Assembly (NCBI GenBank): GCA_005656395.1
Contig: SRSI01000004.1
Coordinates: 1,488,001 to 1,552,000 of the forward strand
DNA from: Strongyloides papillosus
Lineage: Eukaryota > Nematoda > Chromadorea > Rhabditida > Strongyloididae
Length of the DNA: 64,000 nucleotides
Reading direction: 5' to 3'
Part shown: in pieces, positions 12,990-26,303 of the stretch
Numbering within the stretch: the stretch's first letter is position 1
How the letters are laid out: the number at the start of each line of letters is the position of its first letter
Program-made: the position numbers and the translations under genes
The notes under the pieces: model-generated
The model's database searches: none
Told to the model about the DNA's origin: nothing
The model's input: only the letters and a program-made list of their open reading frames with translations

Positions 12990-14280
12990 ATGTATCCTGA
13001 TGATATGAATTTCGAATGTTTGTCATCATTAAATAATTCAATAAAAAATAATACATCAAATCAATCTTATTTTGATGATGAATTTTCCTTTGACATTAAA
13101 GAAGAAGATTATCCTTATGAAAATGATATAACATCACCATTATACCAAGATAGTGATGAAATGTATTATGACAATTTTTCATCAGAGACATTTTCTTCAA
13201 ATTTTAATAGCAACTCTATTTCTCCTGTCTCAATGAGTGAGCTAGAAAATAGTACTGAAAAAACAAAAATTTATGATTATTCTAGCTCTATTGATCAATA
13301 TTTTGATAATCACTCTTTTAGTGATGGTAAATTTAACAAAATTATTATATTAATAATAATTAATAAATTATTTATTTCAGATTCTCATGATGTATCATTA
13401 CCAAAAAATCGCCGCAAATCTAATAATTATTCAACCACATCTTCAAAATCATTTATAAGAGATAATTTTAAAAATTCATTATCGATAGTAACGACACCAA
13501 CAACATCATCATCCAGAAATTCTTCAATGTCATCTTTATACAAAATTAACCAATCTTCATCCCCCTTTACCAATAAAAGAAAATGGGACGATATTGCAAT
13601 TAGAGAAAATAAAATATCTGCACAGGTAAATTTTATTCTAATAGTCTGTTAAAAATATGCTGATATGAAATATACATAAAATTTTATATATTTCTATTTT
13701 TTCGAATGCTATTAACTTTTAAAAATGTCACAAATTTTACTACATATTAAAAGCTGTGTTTTAGAGAAATCAAATAATGATTTCTAATGAATCTTATCAG
13801 ATTATCTTATAAAAAATTAGGTTATTGGAGTATTTTATTTAATTTACTTGAGTAAAGTTTTTTTCCTCCACTAACCATATAAATTTATCAATAAAGATGA
13901 AACTTTAGTATAACAATATATATTTTCAGTCTGGTAAAAAAGGACCTGTTGTATTGACAGCTGAGGAGGTAGCTGTTTACAAACAAGAGAAATTTGAAAT
14001 TCCTTTAACATTTCCATTAACACAGTCTCAAGAAAGGGAATTAAAAAAAGTCAGAAGAAAAATTAAAAATAAATTATCAGCTAAAGCTAGTAGATCAAAA
14101 AAGAAAGCTGAATTAGAGGGATTAAAGGAAGCTCTGGAGTATAAAAATAAGATTTTTGCACATTTTCTTGAGTGTGTTCGTAGAAATTCCTTACAAAGAG
14201 AACCATTATGTGAGGATTGTCAAGATTTAATAAAATGTGGACAAATTCCTGCTGATAAAAGTATTGAAGAGATCATTTAA
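12990..14280 (+). CDS. bZIP transcription factor, CREB3/OASIS-like DNA-binding region (CRH-2-like)
   Basis: Three exons, 12990-13326, 13381-13625 and 13930-14280, join in phase to give 310 aa. Introns are 54 nt and 304 nt. The first two exons encode an acidic, Ser/Asp/Asn-rich activation-like region. Exon 3 begins SGKKGPVVLTAEEVAVY and runs through a PLTQSQERELKKVRRKIKNK segment into the basic region NKLSAKASRSKKK. This is the pre-basic block plus N-x2-SA-x2-SR signature typical of CREB3/OASIS proteins. The zipper that follows is short and poor in heptad leucines. The protein then ends after a Cys-rich tail (CEDCQDLIKC). There is no transmembrane helix, whereas family members are normally ER-anchored. 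It is therefore predicted to be a constitutively soluble nuclear factor. The 54-nt intron has no stop and keeps frame. Confidence 0.85.
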
Positions 14281-14577
14281 TTTATTAGTATTGAGTACAT
14301 AGTATAATGGATGAAAAAGAGATGGATATAAATTTAGAAATATTTAATTAAACTAAACTTATTAATTTAACATAATTTTTTTTAACTTATCTTATTATTT
14401 ATTTATAGGCAGAAAGTTTTTGTTATTCATAAATATTACAGTTGATTTTAATGAAATCAATAAACAACTTAAGAATTACATATCTAGTTTAAAGTCTAAT
14501 ATTTTTATTATTATTTTCAATATATAATATGGAAAAAAGGAATGATATTTGATAATATATAAATAATTTAATAAATG
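14281..14577. other. Convergent spacer between the bZIP and fucosyltransferase genes
   Basis: A 297-bp tail-to-tail interval contains both 3' UTRs. No separate feature was seen. Confidence 0.6.
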
Positions 14578-15917
14578 TCATTTGATATGTTCATCTACCA
14601 ATGTACCTTTTTTTTCACAACTATTATTCCACCATTTTTCATAATTACTCATTCTGGTATAATTTTTATTTATATTAGAATGGAGCATCCTACAAAATTG
14701 ACAAAATCCCCAAGGTCTTTCAGCAATATCATGATTTTGACCGTCTAAGAATATTACTTTATACTCTTTCATCCATGCAAAATAAGATAAATACTTATTT
14801 TTATCCTTAATTAGATCTTTAAGATAACTGGCTAATTCCTTAGGATTTTTAAAGTCATCTACAGCTATAAATGAATTAGGTGGAGCATAACTTTCAACGA
14901 TAGATTTTTTTAAGACTATTGGTATAATTGGGCGATTATAACCACGATACCATAATTTTTCTGTTATATAATCTTTACATATAGAGTTTTCGAAAGCAAG
15001 ATAAAAATAATACTCCTTGTCAACATCATTACAATTGTTTTCTCTCCTACAGTCCTTATTACCACAAGCACCATATATATCAACATCAATATACTTTTTT
15101 AAATCACTAACGTATCCTTCTCGATTCGATGGTGTTTGACAGTGACTCACCATCCACGATATAGATTTTGATTTATTTATTAAGTCATTTTCTGTTATTG
15201 GGTTTTTAAGTAATTGCGACTCTGGTGCTAAATGAACTGTATAACCATACGGACTTGAGGTATATGAATCATGACGAAAACTAATAAATGTATGAGGGTA
15301 GACAACATTATTTGCTAATGAACCTGTAGTATCATGTGCAGGTGACTCTTGTGTTAGTAAGCCAACAAAAATATTACTTTTGTACTGTGAAATTTCAGTT
15401 AGACTTGATACAATAACACCATCTATGACATCATTTTTGTTATCTTCTGTAATAATTTCACAATTCCAATCACTACAACCACCAAGATTATCGTTTGTTA
15501 TATATGATACTTTTGATAAAATTTTCTTTTTCTTACTATCTTTTGGAATATTAAAATTTGTTCGTTCTTCAAAAGTGCTGTAGGTATCATCGAATAATAT
15601 ATCATCAATAACAATTTTTTGTCCCTTATAATTAAAAGACATTTTATAATTTTCTAATAATTCTTTATTATTATCACTAAATATATTTTTTTCATTATTT
15701 TTATCTCTACTCTCTGGGACACGTATTTTTGAAAAATTATATTGATAAACTTTATTACTGAGTCTCTAAAATAATATTGAAATTTATTAATAGAAAAAAA
15801 AACGAAATATAAACTAACTAAATTGTTACTTTTATAATTTCCTATTTGATTATTAATATAAATGAACACACCAAATATTATTATAATAAATATTGCCCGT
15901 TTTATTAAGAATATCAT
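14578..15917 (-). CDS. GT10 alpha-1,3-fucosyltransferase, type II Golgi membrane enzyme
   Basis: Two exons, 15917-15819 and 15765-14578, are joined in phase 0 across a 53-nt intron (GTTAGT donor, TTTTAG acceptor); the product is 428 aa. Residues about 8-22 (AIFIIIIFGVFIYI) form the single signal-anchor helix after a short cytoplasmic start. The catalytic part shows TFISFRHDSYTSSPYG at about residue 195. It also has ISWMVSHC, an R-x2-Y-x2-DL-type block and VDIYGACG near residues 235-268, and YYFYLAFENSICKDYITEKLWYRGYNRPIIPIV near 285-315. The last is the GDP-fucose-binding signature of the family. These enzymes transfer fucose from GDP-fucose in alpha-1,3 linkage onto N-glycan or LacNAc-type acceptors in the Golgi. 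Without the small first exon the gene would lack its membrane anchor, which supports the splice. Confidence 0.9.
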
Positions 15918-16433
15918 TATTTATAATATTTTTAAATATTCTAATGTTTTTAGTTAATTAAAACAAGCATATATCACCAAAGATATCTAAAGACATTTGA
16001 ATTGTTTATTGAAAAAAAATAAAAGCTATAAATAATAATGAGTAATAATAGTTATGAAGTATAATTATAAAAGTAATATGTGTTAATTTAATATAATATG
16101 TTACTTTCAGTTCATTATTAATAACTCTTAACATTATATATAGTTATATATAAACAAAATCTTAGGAAATAAAATTTACTTCTTCACTATGGTTTTATTA
16201 TAAAAAATGTCATGCAAAATTTATTGAAACTATTATACATTAACTGATAATTTAATTTAATATTCATATTAAAGATAAAAAATTGGGAAATATAAATAAT
16301 AATTGACATAAAATTCTATATATTTGCATAGGTTTTTGCTCATTGTTTTTATGAATAAGAAATAAAAAATAAGAACAAAAAGACATTAAAATAATAATAA
16401 ATGCATAAAAGGTAACAGAATTGGAAAATAAAT
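15918..16433. other. Upstream region of the fucosyltransferase gene
   Basis: AT-rich, no feature recognised apart from presumably holding the promoter. It ends in the 8-bp target duplication AAATAAAT of the element that follows. Confidence 0.5.
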
Positions 16434-17039
16434 GGTACTGTTCTTTTTCGGTAGGGCCATTTTTGAAACTATTTTTTTGTTAGTAAAAAGTGATATTATG
16501 ATAAAATAAAGTAATTAATAATGATTATACAATACTTTTCTAGTGATATTGAAAAAAATTTAAAATTTTAAATATCTTTGAGGCATAAATAACTGATAAC
16601 GCACACCGGTCATTTTGGTAGCGTATACCTCTATTAAGTCACTTAAAATTTAAATAATTAAGATGAGAAAAGTGATAATATGATAAAATAAATTGATCTA
16701 AAATGATAGCATGGTATTTTCTTAGTGATAATGAGAAAAAAAAATAGAAAAATTGAATGAAATTTCGCTAACTTTATTATGCAAAATTAACTACGTCTGT
16801 ATACATTTAGTGAGGTGTGCTGTAGAAATAGTAAACCATTCATTAACACAATGCCCAAGTAGAGTATTCAAGATCCTAATGGCTATTATTGAGATATAAA
16901 AATTGAAAACGTCGATGGGTGAAAATTGTTAAAAACACTCTTTGTTCTATTTATATAGATAATAAAAATTTAAATAAAATTTGTTTTAATATTCAAAAAT
17001 AGTATTTCCAAAATGACCCTACCGAAAAGGAACAGTACC
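16434..17039. mobile_element. 606-bp MITE with inverted termini and 8-bp target duplication
   Basis: The ends are inverted copies of each other over roughly 30 bp. The left begins GGTACTGTTCTTTTTCGG and the right, reverse-complemented, begins GGTACTGTTCCTTTTCGG, with about three mismatches. The element is flanked on both sides by the perfect 8-bp direct repeat AAATAAAT (16426-16433 and 17040-17047). It has no coding capacity. An 8-bp duplication points to a hAT- or P-type transposase acting in trans, though the termini are not the usual hAT CAGG form. Inside, a segment of about 80 bp starting near 16490 recurs as a diverged direct copy near 16672. Confidence 0.85.
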
Positions 17040-17047
17040 AAATAAAT

Positions 17048-18426
17048 TATTATTATTTCAAGAATATATAGAAGCGTAAACAGTTTTATATAATGATATT
17101 TACAAGTTTAGCGCTATATTTTAATTTAATACAAAAAAGAAGCTTTTTTAAAGTGCTTTGATCAAATTTATGGAAGAGAATGACAAAAAAATGTGTTTAA
17201 TTATTGTTTCTATAAAATTTATAAACAATTATTGTCTTTTAAACTTAAAAAAGATGTATCTTTGGACAAAATCATATTTTAGTTCAATATTTATAAACAT
17301 TGATATATAAACAAATTGGAAAATAAAAGTTTATTTTACAATGTTTATATGAATCATATTAATTCATTATATTGGTAACGTCAAGCCTTAGTTTAACTTT
17401 TTATAATAATAAAGAAATTTTATTTTATTAGCATTAAGAAAACATATAGTAATAAAGTTTACTTTGCTAGCAATTTTATATCTCATTAAAAATAAATACT
17501 ATCTTTTATTTTATTTTATAAAAAAAATTAACTTTTCTATATTTAAATGTTTAGTAAATAATCGAGAATTTATATTTATAGAAACATACAAATATACATT
17601 TTCAATAATTTTAATATATTAACATGATATTATAAGAAACCTAATTATTAATATTATAGCCATAATAAGTATTATCTGTATATAATTAATTTGAAAAAAT
17701 AATACAGGAAAAGACTTCCCTAATCCGTTATTAATTTTTATAGTTGTTGCAATAAATTATCATAGATGAACTTTTCCTAACTTGGCTTATTTTTTTATAT
17801 CAAATTCATTTTTATTGGTAAAATAAAAGAACACATTAGCACCAATTTAAAAAATTCAGATTTACGATAAAAAATTTAAAGGAAGCAATCATATCATTAA
17901 ATTTCATTCAAATTGAAAAAAAAAGTGATCGTTTTGGAAAGAAATGGAATATAGAACTTTACGAAAAGTACAATTTATATATTATGTAATGATAATTAAA
18001 ATATTTTAATTAATAATAAATTTTACCTATTAGACAAATTTTAAGTTTATTTCTCTTTATATAAAAGAAAAATTATTATGTGCCATTTTAAAGCTTTTTA
18101 GAAAAATAGTCATTTAAAAATACGTTATTACTGGAAATTTTCAATAAGGTAAATTAATGTTAAATAGTAATATTTAAAATGTATCTATGTATAAAATGAA
18201 AATATTAGAGATTATTCTATGATATTTTATCTTTTTGACTATACATATTATCAGCAAAATTATTATGATATTATAATAACTTGGTATATAGATAAAAATG
18301 AAATGATACATCATATTTTATTATAAATGAGCAGTAAAATAGTTGTAATTTGCTAAAAAAAATAATTTTTAAGTATTTAAAAAAGTAATCCGTGTTAAAA
18401 TTTATTCATTAATAGCGGAAAACTTT
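17048..18426. other. AT-rich intergenic spacer
   Basis: No gene recognised. The 3' UTR of the PCTAIRE kinase lies at its right end, with an AATAAA signal on the minus strand at 18406-18401, about 20 nt after the stop codon. Confidence 0.55.
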
Positions 18427-20199
18427 TTAATATATTTGCCTTGAAACTGAATTTTCGTGAATGTACGACACACCGGGCAATGATAAAATTGATGCTGTAT
18501 CAGGAAGACTAAATAATTCTGATGGAAAATTTGATACAAATTGATGGTGCATGGCATCTCCTGCTGACAATCTTTCTTTACCATTGTACTATAAAAATGT
18601 TTACATTACTAAAATTTTAGGCTGATAACCTACCCTTAATAATTTTGATAATATATCTATACTATCTTTGCATAGTCTTGGTGACGAACGTTGTAAAATT
18701 TTTTCAAATGTTAAATATTTTTTAGTTTGCCCATTATAACGTTCCTCAGCACGTATCATTAATTTAACACTCTCTTCTATCTCTTTAAATTTGGGACACT
18801 CAATAAAGGAAGCTCCATTATCTTGATTTGGAAGTCCTAATTTTTTAAATATTAATGCTAGTTGATCATTAGCGCATGTTCCCGGGAACATTGCTTTACC
18901 AACAATCATCTCATATAATATACACCCAACACCCCACATATCAATGTGTGTTGAGTAATCAGTTGATCCAAATAGAACATCTGGTGGTCTATACCATAAA
19001 GTTACAACTTCATTCGAATATGTCTTTGTTGGTACAGATTTTGCTCTTGCTAAACCAAAATCAGCTAATTTTAATTCACCAGCTCTATTGATTAAAAGAT
19101 TTTGTGGTTTTAAATCACGATGAAGAATTTTTCTTTTATGACAATATGTAAGACCTCTTAATAATTGAATGAGGAATAAACGACAATTATCAAGACTAAT
19201 TTGATTATTAACTTCCTCCATATAAAATCTGAGATCGCGCTCTACAAATTCAAATACAAGTGTTAAAACCCGATCAGTATAAACAATATCATGTAATGTA
19301 ACGACATTTGCATGTTTTAAATTTCTTAATAAAGATACTTCTCTAATTGCTGTACATGGTGCACCTTCCTCTGGTTCTAGACGAATTTCTTTCAAAGCAA
19401 CACTTTTTCCCGTTAATAATGATTTTCCTAGATATACAGTTGCATATGTTCCCTCTCCTAGACCAATAATTTTCTGATAAGTTTCTAGCTTTCCAAAACC
19501 AATTTCACTTAATGATGCTCTCCTGCTTTTTCTTGTTAATGGTTGATCCAATGTTGGTGTGCGATTTAACTTTTCAACAACATTTAATGGTAATTTAATA
19601 TCAGGAGGAAGTGATAAACGTTTTTGAATATCTTGTTCACTCCATTTTCTATTTGTTTTAGGACGCATTTTAATATTTGGTATATAACGTTGTCTTCCTC
19701 CTCCAGTTGTTGTAGTTGTAAGTGAAGTATCTTCATGACTAGAAGGTTGACCCGATGATAATGACGATGTTTGGTCACTTGAAGAAGGTGATACCTCTAT
19801 GCAATTATCCTCCTCACCAACATCATTTTCATCTGAGCCTAATGCTGTTGTTTCATGTACCACAGCTAAAATATAATAATAATAAATTTCTGATAATTAA
19901 ATAAGTTTTTATAACTAACACAATGATATCGATGGCCTAATAACTGATTTAATATTGTAAGAATGTCTTTTCTTTTTAAACATAAAAAATTGCAACCATG
20001 AGGAAAATGAATTCAATGGAGAGGATGAGATTCCATCTGATTGTTGTGATATTTTTTTAATAGGAGATTCTGATAATGAGTTACTTTCTTCATTAGATTT
20101 ATTTATATTTTCAAAAACTTCTTGTTCCTCTTCAGAGATAGCACAAAAATCGTGGAATGTCACAGATTTAGATATATCAATAGATTTTTTAAATCTCAT
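18427..20199 (-). CDS. pct-1: PCTAIRE cyclin-dependent kinase (CDK16/17/18, PCT-1), short form
   Basis: Three exons, 20199-19920, 19865-18634 and 18588-18427, join in phase to give 557 aa. An acidic/Ser-rich N-terminal region leads to [20 protein letters not shown] and [16 protein letters not shown], the block that precedes the kinase in all PCTAIRE proteins. The kinase shows [11 protein letters not shown] (about 228-238), the catalytic Lys in VALKEI (252), [12 protein letters not shown] (the name-giving cyclin-contact helix, 262-273), HRDLKPQN (342 on) and DFGLA (362 on). The T-loop resembles that of CDK16. The small last exon supplies [12 protein letters not shown] and [13 protein letters not shown], matching the family end (KLPDTTSIFAL), and was found by phase and homology. 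It likely partners with cyclin Y (CYY-1) and acts in neuronal vesicle traffic. The first exon is one of two alternatives. Confidence 0.93.
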
Positions 20200-23100
20200 T
20201 ATTTTGTTAATAATTTAGTGGTTATATATTAAGACTAAATAAAATAAATATATATTGTTCTATTAAATTATGTGCAACTAATTATTTGTGTGAGGAAATA
20301 AAAAATATTATACGAATATTTTTAAATATTTAAATGTTATTAATAAGTAAAAGTTAATAAACTAGAATTTCAATGATTATTAAAAACTTAATTATTATTT
20401 TTTATTTAGAAATAAAAAAGTGACATTTTAGTATTATTAATAGAAAAATTTGATGCAAAAATTAATATTGTAGAAATAATAAAATCATATAAGAGGAAGT
20501 GGAAAAGTTATAGATGTAAATAAAAAGTTATGAACAAATGTATATAAATATAAATTCTATTTAATTAAACTCATTTTATAATTATAAAATAAAAACGTTT
20601 TAGAGGCTATAAAACATGTGAAAGATTGAATGAAAATATTTTAAATTTCAACTACTTATCTTTATTATTATATATCGATATTGTCCTCTTTTGATATGTT
20701 AGGTATAATTATAAAAATAAAAATATATATAGAAACTATTTGTAAAATTGTAACGATAATATTTTATATTTCTCAAAAAAAAAAACACACGAATATTATG
20801 AGAAATATATATTATTCTAAAATGTATGTGTAATAAATTAATAGTAAATATTTGGATAACATTTCAATTTTTTTCAATTAACTTTTTTGAATAAGTTGAA
20901 TAGATTTGAAAAGATAATTAATAGAACAGTAATCTAAAGTTAGTTTTATGCTTCTAAAAAATTATAACAATCGATTTTTATATATAGATCAAAATGTTAT
21001 AAAATAATTATTATCTATAAAGTTCTTAAATGTTTTACAAACTTAGAATGCCTAAAATAGATAGTATTAAAGAAGAAATTAGTTTTTAGTTTACACATTT
21101 CCAAAATAATATCATATAGTAAAGACATATTCAAGGTTTATTGTAAGAGCAATAAAATACAATTTTAAAATATAGTTAAATCATTCTTTTTTATACTAGA
21201 CAAAAAATAACGTTCGTTTTTCTATTGATAATTATAACTAAAAAAAAAGTTTGCTCTCATTTTTTGTTTGAATTAATGAAAAGTTATACTAAAAGATTAT
21301 TATATAAAAAAATGAAATTTTATTTGTCATGAATAATGAACATTTAAAAACAAAACTTATAAATAAATATAGTAGGGACAGTTCAGCAACACCTGATTAT
21401 TATATAAAAATTTATATTATGAAAGATATGTGGAAATAAATTTTTCACAATAGTCATATTACCATACATATTATATAGTAACTATAAGTTAAGATATATG
21501 ATTTTGTACTATAATTTGTTAAATTATTGACAATTAGATTGGTATATACTAAAACATTTTGACAATTAAATACTATTAACAATAGGTATATGAAAGATAA
21601 AAATTCTTGTAGATGAATGTATTTGTCCACCTTAAATGATCTATAATATATCAATTTTTTAAACGTTCTTTTAACATAATAATTTCCAAAAACATTGCTT
21701 ATTAAGATTTACATATAAATGGATTGTTAAAATATTGTATGTTTAGATATACTACGTAATAAAAATTGGATTTTATATGAACAATATTTCATATATTTCT
21801 AATAATTATTATTATAATACTCAATTATATTAATAAATAACGATTTTCAGTAATAACAATATTCATTATGTAAAACTTTTTTAAAATACAATAAAGTAAT
21901 TGCAAAATATTTTATATTTAAAAAAACAGTTATATGTAAATTAATAAGATTTATAGTAAAAATACTCAAAAATAAATATCTTTTTTAATATTCAATTGAA
22001 ATAAATATATATTTTAAAATAAAAGTAGAATCTTGTTAAAGTATAATACTTTTGTATTATAATATATAACAATACACATATATTCTAGTTAGATATGTTG
22101 ATAAGAAAAGAAATTTAAAAGGCTAATTTTACCAAATATCAATTGAATTTAAATGTCTAAACAGTAAAAGAAGTATTTTATGGTAAGTAAGAATAGTATA
22201 TGATGTATCAATTAACATTAACGAAAACTTCAACAAATCGTCGAGTTTCAATTGAGGTCACTAAAAAATTTTTACTATATAAACAACAATTCAAATGAAT
22301 GTTAACTAAAAATTTATTATAAATGGATATTTGATACTGTTATGGAGGATACATAGTTATAAAATAAAAGGAATTCTAAAAAGTTAATGATTTAAAAATA
22401 TAAAATTTATATTAAAAATATAAAAATGAAATGTATACAAAAAGATGTGTGTTTGATTAATCATAAATACTTATTAAAATAGTTTATTAGAAATTAAATA
22501 ACGAGTCAGGAGACAATGATAAGTGTTTTATTTTAATAGGTAATAAAAAATTTACATATGAGTAACTATCAAATAATTTGTGAATAAGTTTTGACAATTT
22601 AAATAATAAAAGAGGATGTAAGTAGTAAAATATTTAATAACACTATACATTTTACCTGGATTTCATCAACTTAAAATGATTCTAACACATTTCTTTTGAA
22701 ATTACATATACTCAACCACAAAATGATGTCACAGTTAAAAAAAAGAGAAAATAATAAGAATGTTTTATTTAATAATTAAATTTTTTTCATAAATAATATA
22801 TATTAGGCAATCCTTTTGTTATGTGTACGACATATTAAAATTAAAAATTGCAAAAAGTTTATTTACTTTCGTAAGAACTAATAAAATTAACAAATAAAAT
22901 TCAACATTATATTCAAGAGTTTACCTTAATTAAAAAAATACATCAATTAAAATATATATTAATACACTTTTGTTAACAACATCTTTTATAATATGAATAA
23001 AAAATTATGAAAACAATATTCTTATACATAATATTATGTAATATTTAATTATAAAAATATATTTTTACATCTATATAACTTTAATAATAAAGATGAAATG

Positions 23101-23414
23101 ATTAAAGCATACATATTTATATATTTTAAATATAATTTAGAATTACTTTTTTACCAAATAAATATTTCTTATAAATGACATTTGAAAAGTTCTAGAGAAA
23201 AAAATAGTAATTACTCAATCAGCTATGTGCCAAATAAAAATAAAAGAAGTAATTTAGACTAAAAACATATTTATCATTTTGTATATGCTTTATTACTATA
23301 TAAAAAAAGCAATAAAATGATAAGGAGTAAAAAGCTACATTAATTCAGCGTCACTTTTCTAACTTAGTAATAAACTTGAAAACAGGCATTGTATGTATGT
23401 AAGTGGCATAAATC

Positions 23415-23455
23415 TATATATATATATATATATGATACATATATATATGTTTTAT
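23415..23455. repeat. TA-type simple repeat
   Basis: A run of alternating TA (about 10 units), then GATACA and a second TA run, embedded in a locally GC-richer stretch inside the presumed kinase intron. Confidence 0.7.
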
Positions 23456-24609
23456 ATGCATGTCCTTCGTTCCACTTATACTATGTTATGTCTATTCTTC
23501 ATCTTTGTCTATTTTTGTTTGCCATCTTCTGGCGACATAGATGAAGTTAAGTGACTAGCTCAGGATAAAGAAATTATTAACTTAGTTACTTGAACGATAA
23601 TTTAACAAAGTTATTATATTTAATCTTTTTTTTACTTTTATTATTATATGAACTCTCTCATATATAAACATTTCTTAAAATAATTTATATATAATAATAG
23701 AAGAATTTACATAGCTTTTACCAAAAAAAATACTTACCATTGATTTAGTATCTTTGAAAATCTCTAAGACGCTTAAAAGTCAACAAAATATATCACTCAT
23801 CTTTTATTAAAAATAAATATGAAGTGGAAAAATAAAAAACTAAAGTACCATATAAATATTCATATAAGATTGCTTTGACATCCTATTTTTCACATATCAA
23901 GATTATACAGATAATTATTTTATATAAGATAATACTTAAGATTTAATATAAACTTTATATTAAAAAAGAAGTTAATAAATGTTTATATAAAAATAATAAC
24001 TATTGGATACGTACTCAAAAATAATATGCAATTATACCCATAAAGTTATAATAATATAATTTTTTACAATTCAATTGTATTTACATATGAAATACCAGTC
24101 AAAAAATGACTACTATAAAATACATTGTATTAATTAATAAGAATTAAAAAGAGGAGTAATATTTTGGCATAAATATATGGAGTATGAATTTATTTTAACC
24201 AAAGAAGTATAATTTGAGACTAATTCTTTTAAATGTTATTAAAAATTATTAGATAATTTTTATAGAACAGGTTAACATATACTTATCCTCAATTGAAATA
24301 GCAAAACTATAAAATGAAAATTGTTATGGAAAAAAATAAAAGTTAGATCAACTCTAAGAGTGGTAATTGAATTTGATAAATAAGCATAAAAGTCATAAAA
24401 ATTGAATAAAAATATTTATATCATTAGTAAAGATGGGGGAAAATTTTTAAATACAATAGTAAAAATATTTTTAAAAGCTTATTTTATCTCAATAATTTTA
24501 CAATAAAAATTTAAGATATTTTGTCTCCAAAAATTAAACTAGATATTACATATTTCTACCATTTTCTAAACTCCTCATAATATGCAATAAATTGTGACCA
24601 CTAGGTTTT

Positions 24610-24649
24610 AAACTCAAGCATCAAGTCCCGTAGGATTTGACTTTAGTTT
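24610..24649. other. Compact intronic stem-loop
   Basis: TCAAGTCC and GGATTTGA pair over 8 bp (one G-U) around a CGTA loop. The stem continues, after small bulges, with AAG/CTT and AAACT/AGTTT. It is unusually GC-rich for this neighbourhood. It could be an RNA hairpin or a decayed repeat; no function can be assigned. Confidence 0.35.
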
Positions 24650-26303
24650 ATCAAATATTGTTTAGAGATGTGTATATTGTCAACTATAAAGTTGTTTGAT
24701 TTTTGATTCAGATTAACTAAAGAATGAATTGTGTTTTTTTTATAAGTTTTCAAAAAAAATATTCTTATTGTAAATAATTTGATATTAAGAGAAAATTGCA
24801 TTAAATTATATTATATATTGGAATTTTAAAGGATAAAAAAAGAATGAAAAATAAATATTAAAGATGATAATTAAAAAAGCTTTTAAAAGATTTAACTATT
24901 TTAATGACTATAAAAATTTTATTTTTTATTAATTTGAAAAAAAATGTTTACAATTTTTCTATAAAAAGAAAAAAATGTCATTTGATATATAAAAAATTTA
25001 TAATACTATCAAATTTAAAGAAAAAATTGGAATTATGCATTTTAAAAAATGAACAATTTAAATAAAACAACACAATACATTATAGGCTCAAAAAATAATT
25101 AGTTTTAAAAAGCAATCAACGAGGAAAAAAATGCCATTTTATCTGATATTTAATAAAGATCATCTAAAATAAGATGGTTAAAAAAAGTTCTTGAATAACT
25201 TTAAAATTATACAAGTTTTTTTGTATCTTTTGTACCTATTTGAACTAAATAAAGAATTTATATTTGAGGTTACTTAAAGATAGAATTTATAATAAAATTA
25301 TACACTTAACATAAAACTTTTACACCACAAATGATGATAAAATGGAAAACTTTTTAAAGTATATTTAAAATCAAAGATAAGTACACCATTAAAAAATTTG
25401 TTCAAATATAGTTATATGATAATTAAATTTCCCATACATAGAAATTAAATTATAATAACATAGTAAATTCAAAGAAATATTTATTTAATTGTTGATAATG
25501 CAAAATCAACTTATCATAAAAAACAAGACTATGGTTTATAAAAAATAAAAGTTTTTATTTTTCCTTTTAAATTTGAATACTTTTCTATACAATTTATCAT
25601 CTATATTTTTAATATACTTTAAGTTGTTAATGGTAAAATAAATTATATCTTTATATACACTAAACATTTTCCTTCTATTTTCCAGTAATCTTTCTGAATA
25701 TACAAAATATATAATAAATTTTTAAAAAAAAAGATAAAGGATATAAAATGACGTTTAAAATTAAAATATTGAATTATTAAACATTGTGAATTTGTACAAA
25801 AAGTTTTTATACAATAAACAAATCATTGACAAGTAATACAATAGTATATAAAATTTATTTGCCTATCTCGTCTTTTATATATCATAAAAGTGTAGTTGTT
25901 CCAAGATATAAATTTATAAAACAACAAGTTTAAAAGATTCAAATTTATTAAATTTATTGAATATGTAAATTTTTATTAAATATAAAAAGTTCATTGAAGA
26001 TCTTATGCGCAGATGGGAAAGTTTATACAAAGTAAGCAATTTAAAAGATTAAAAGGTTTTAATTATAATTTACAGATGCATTAATATAAAATATATGTTT
26101 TAATGACTATACTTATATTATATAAAAATATGTCTAGAGTGTTAATTAAAACCATTTAAGTTAAATTTACAGAAATAATATATGATTTAACAAAGTTTTA
26201 AATTGAGCTAATAAAACTTTTCATGTAAATTTTTTATCCAACATTTTACAGTAAATTAGACCACCGATTATGTATAAATATTTTTTTAACATTTAAAACT
26301 TAC

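Larger units (their letters stand above)
20200..26303 (-). other. Long intron of the kinase gene's long form, plus short-form promoter
   Basis: If the upstream exons belong to pct-1, the intron runs from 26303 to 19866 (6438 nt). The part beyond 20199 then holds the promoter of the short form. It is uniformly AT-rich and no independent gene was recognised. A slightly GC-richer island sits at about 23340-23560 around a TA repeat, and a compact hairpin lies at 24610-24649. The 66-codon antisense frame at 21454-21654 is treated as chance. Confidence 0.5.

Noticed and set aside
18402..18584. 60-codon minus-strand frame overlapping the kinase end
   Set aside because: Out of frame with the last kinase exon, which encodes the conserved PCTAIRE C-terminus in another frame.
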